A stretch of DNA of 64,000 nt. It comes from Diadophis punctatus similis (Eukaryota > Chordata > Lepidosauria > Squamata > Dipsadidae). Position numbers and translations under genes: made by a program. The first letter of the stretch is position 1. Every line of letters starts with the position of its first letter. The notes under the pieces are model-generated. The model saw only the letters and a program-made list of their open reading frames with translations, made no database searches and had not been told where the DNA came from. The stretch covers positions 1,692,001-1,756,000 of the forward strand of contig JALIGW010000061.1 in the NCBI GenBank assembly GCA_023053685.1, in the 5' to 3' direction. This document shows, piece after piece, positions 61,901 through 64,000 of the stretch.

Positions 61901-64000
61901 CAGGTCTCAGCCAGGAACTCCACTCCAGCTTCTGTGAATTCAAACTACAATGGAGTGAGGTTTTTTCCCCCAGATACTAACAAGTCTCAGCCAGGAACTC
62001 CACCCGCAGCTTCTGTGAATTCAAACTACAATGGAGTGAGGTTTCTTCCCCCAGATACTCACAGGTCTCAGCCAGGAACTCCACGCCCAGCTTCTGTGAA
62101 ATCAAACTACAATGTAGTGAGGTTTCTTCCCCCAGATACTCACAGGTCTCAGCCAGGAACTCCACCCCCAGCTTCTGTGAATTCAAACTACAATGGAGTG
62201 AGGTTTTTTCCCCCAGATACACACCTGTCTCAGCCAGGAACTCCACCCCCAGCTTCTGTGAATTCAAACTACAATGCAGTGAGGTTTTTTTCCCAGATAC
62301 TCACAAGTGTCATCCAGGAACTCCACCCCCAGCTTCTTTGAATTCAAACTACAATGGAGTGAGGTTTTTTCCCCCAGATACTCACAAGTCTCACCCAGGA
62401 ACTCCACCAACAGCTTCTGTGAATTCAAACTACAATGGAGTGAGGTTTTGTCCCCCAGATATTCACACGTCTCAGCCAGGAACTCCACCAACAGCTTCTG
62501 TGAATTCAAACTACAATGGAGTAAGATTTCTTCCCTCAGATACTCACAGGTCTCAGCCAGGATGTCCACCCCCAGCTTCTGTGAATTCAAACTACAATGG
62601 AGTGAGATTTCTTCCCCCAGATACTCACAGGTCTCAGCCAGGAACTCCACCCCCAGCTTCTGTGAATTCAAACTACAATGGAGTGAGGTTTTTTTCCCCA
62701 GATACTCACAGGTCTCAGCCAGGAACTCCACCCCCAGCTTCTGTGAATTCAAACAACAATGGAGTGAGGTTTTGTTCCCCCAGATACTCACAAGTCTCAG
62801 CCAGGAACTCCACCCCCAGCTTCTGTGAATTCAAACTACAATGGAGTGAGGTTTCTTCCCCCAGATACTCACAGGTCTCAGCCAGGAACTCCACTCCAGC
62901 TTCTGTGAATTCAAACTACAATGGAGTGAGGTTTTTTCCCCCCAGATACTAACAAGTCTCAGCCAGGAACTCCACCCGCAGCTTCTGTGAATTCAAACTA
63001 CAATGGAGTGAGGTTTCTTCCCCCAGATACTCACAGGTCTCAGCCAGGAACTCCACCCCCAGCTTCTGTGAATTCAAACTACAATGGAGTGAGGTTTTTT
63101 TCCCCAGATACTCACAGGTCTCAGCCAGGAACTCCACCCCCAGCTTCTGTGAATTCAAACTACAATGAAGTGAGGTTTTTTCCCCAGATACTCACAGGTC
63201 TCAGCCAGGAACTCCACGCCAAGCTTCTGTGAATTCATACTGCAATGGAGTGAGGTTTTTTTCCCAGATACTCACAGGTCTCAGCCAGGAACTCCACCCC
63301 CAGCTTCTGTGAAATCAAACTACAATGGAGTGAGGTTTTTTTCCCAGATACTCACAGGTCTCAGCCAGGAACTCCACCCCCAGCTTTTGTGAATTCAAAC
63401 TACAATGGAGTGAGGTTCCCCCCCCCGATACTCACAGGTCTCAGCCAGGAACTCCACCCCCAGCTTCTGTGAAATCAAACTACAATGGAGTGAGGTTTTT
63501 TTCCCAGATACTCACAGGTCTCAGCCAGGTACTCCACCCCAGCTTCTATGAATTGAAACTACAATGCAGTGAGGTTTCTTCCTCCAGATACTCACAGGTC
63601 TCAGCCAGGAACTCCACGCCCAGCTTCTGTGAATTCAAACTACAATGTAGTGAGGTTTGTTCCCCCAGATACTCACAGGTCTCAGCCAGGAACTCCACCC
63701 CCAGCTTCTGTGAATTCAAACTACAATGGAGTGAGGTTTTTTTCCCCAGATACAAACCTGTCTCAGCCAGGAACTCCACCCCCAGCTTCTTTGAATTGAA
63801 ACGACAATGCAGTGAGGTTTCCCCCCCCCAGATACTCACAGATCTCAGCAAGGACCTCCACCCCCAGCTTTTGTGAATTTAAACTACAATGGAGTGAGGT
63901 TTCTTCCCCCAGATACTCACAGGTCTCAGCCAGGAACTCCACTCCAGCTTCTGTGAATTCAAACTACAATGGAGTGAGGTTTTTTCCCCCAGATACTAAC
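58901..64000 (+). repeat. Irregular mosaic end of the window
   Basis: Short fragments of all HOR types follow one another without a clear long period. A doubled C-run/GAAATC pair lies near 58.9-59.15 kb. A fragment of the 15-mer series (CTAACAAG, CCCCCAGTTTCTG, TTTTTTTCCC, TTTTTTTTCCGAG) is at about 59.35-59.68 kb. CAATGAGG units occur near 59.78 and 61.88 kb, a doubled CACCTCCAG/CAGCG pair near 60.3-60.45 kb, and a HOR start near 60,563. A right-type head is at 61,211, and the C-rich series returns at 63.3-63.9 kb. Private variants include GCGACGTTT (60,35x) and AGATACTGAC (60,76x). The array continues past 64,000. Confidence 0.75.

Larger units (their letters stand above)
1..64000 (+). repeat. 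81-bp satellite array filling the window
   Basis: Every part of the window is a head-to-tail copy of one monomer of about 81 bp. Landmarks in order are AGCTTCTGTGAATTC, AACTACAATGGAGTGAGG, a T/C tract of about 10-12 bases, CAGATACTCACAGGTCTCAG, CCAGGAACTCCACC and a short C-run leading into the next AGCTTC. Single units differ by substitutions and by one to three bases, mostly in the T/C tract or the end C-run. I saw no inverted monomers and no inserted foreign sequence. Both window ends cut through the array. The period and uniformity are read directly from the sequence; assignment to centromeric, pericentromeric or subtelomeric heterochromatin is inference. The family is not one I recognise. 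Confidence 0.98.

Noticed and set aside
1..64000. CRISPR array
   Set aside because: Repeats are contiguous 81-bp units with no unique spacers; what varies is the repeat itself. No cas-like gene is present.
1..64000. Transposable element, tRNA, rRNA or other RNA gene
   Set aside because: No break in the monomer pattern was seen anywhere, and none of the sequence resembles terminal repeats, tRNA or rRNA motifs.
1..64000. CENP-B box
   Set aside because: The consensus has no CpG and I found no unit with the TTCG and CGGG parts of the motif in the right arrangement. The TTCG near 19,851 and 29,370 (CATTCGAGC) lacks the second half.
1..64000. Telomeric repeats marking a chromosome end
   Set aside because: No runs of TTAGGG or its complement occur in the sequence.
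1..64000. Bacterial or viral origin
   Set aside because: A gene-free 64-kb tandem satellite with nested higher-order repeats does not fit a bacterial or viral genome.

Overview
The whole 64,000-base window is one uninterrupted tandem-repeat (satellite) array. The basic monomer is 81 bp, about 51% G+C in the consensus, always in the same head-to-tail orientation, and repeated roughly 790 times (64,000/81). I found no unique sequence, transposable element, RNA gene or credible protein-coding gene, and the array runs off both ends. Satellite of this size and regularity points to a eukaryotic chromosome, most likely a pericentromeric, subtelomeric or other heterochromatic block. The consensus monomer has no CpG while TG and CA are common. 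That fits a CpG-methylating genome such as a vertebrate, but the species cannot be named from this sequence and I do not recognise the satellite family.

Monomers fall into recognisable variant types, which differ in the base after ACAATG, the T/C tract, the block after AGATAC and the end of the unit. The order of types defines nested higher-order repeats (HORs). In the left part (about 1-23.6 kb) the main units are a 15-monomer HOR of 1,211 bp (738, 8,328, 17,847) and a longer HOR. The longer unit shares its first 13 monomers with the 15-mer and then takes a different path (2,504 bp at 19,058 and 28,576; length variants at about 6,064 and 9,539). An 11/12-monomer HOR (883/964 bp) recurs from 12.3 kb onward.

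From about 23.66 kb a different set of diagnostic variants appears. A block of 9,518 bp (18,564-28,081) is followed directly by what looks like a perfect second copy (28,082-37,599), which carries left-type sequence into the right-type domain. Three copies of a 3.14-3.22 kb HOR follow (39,871-49,401), differing by one monomer. Next comes a 1.70-1.78 kb HOR with a 2.6 kb segment repeated 5,964 bp apart (49.1-58.9 kb). The last 5 kb is an irregular mosaic.

The many open reading frames arise because 81 is divisible by 3 and three of the six frames of the monomer lack a stop. They carry no evidence of coding. The main interest is the layered HOR structure, the signs of recent unequal exchange, and the motifs repeated hundreds of times: polypyrimidine tracts with splice-like signals, a TTCNNNGAA palindrome and G-runs on the minus strand.
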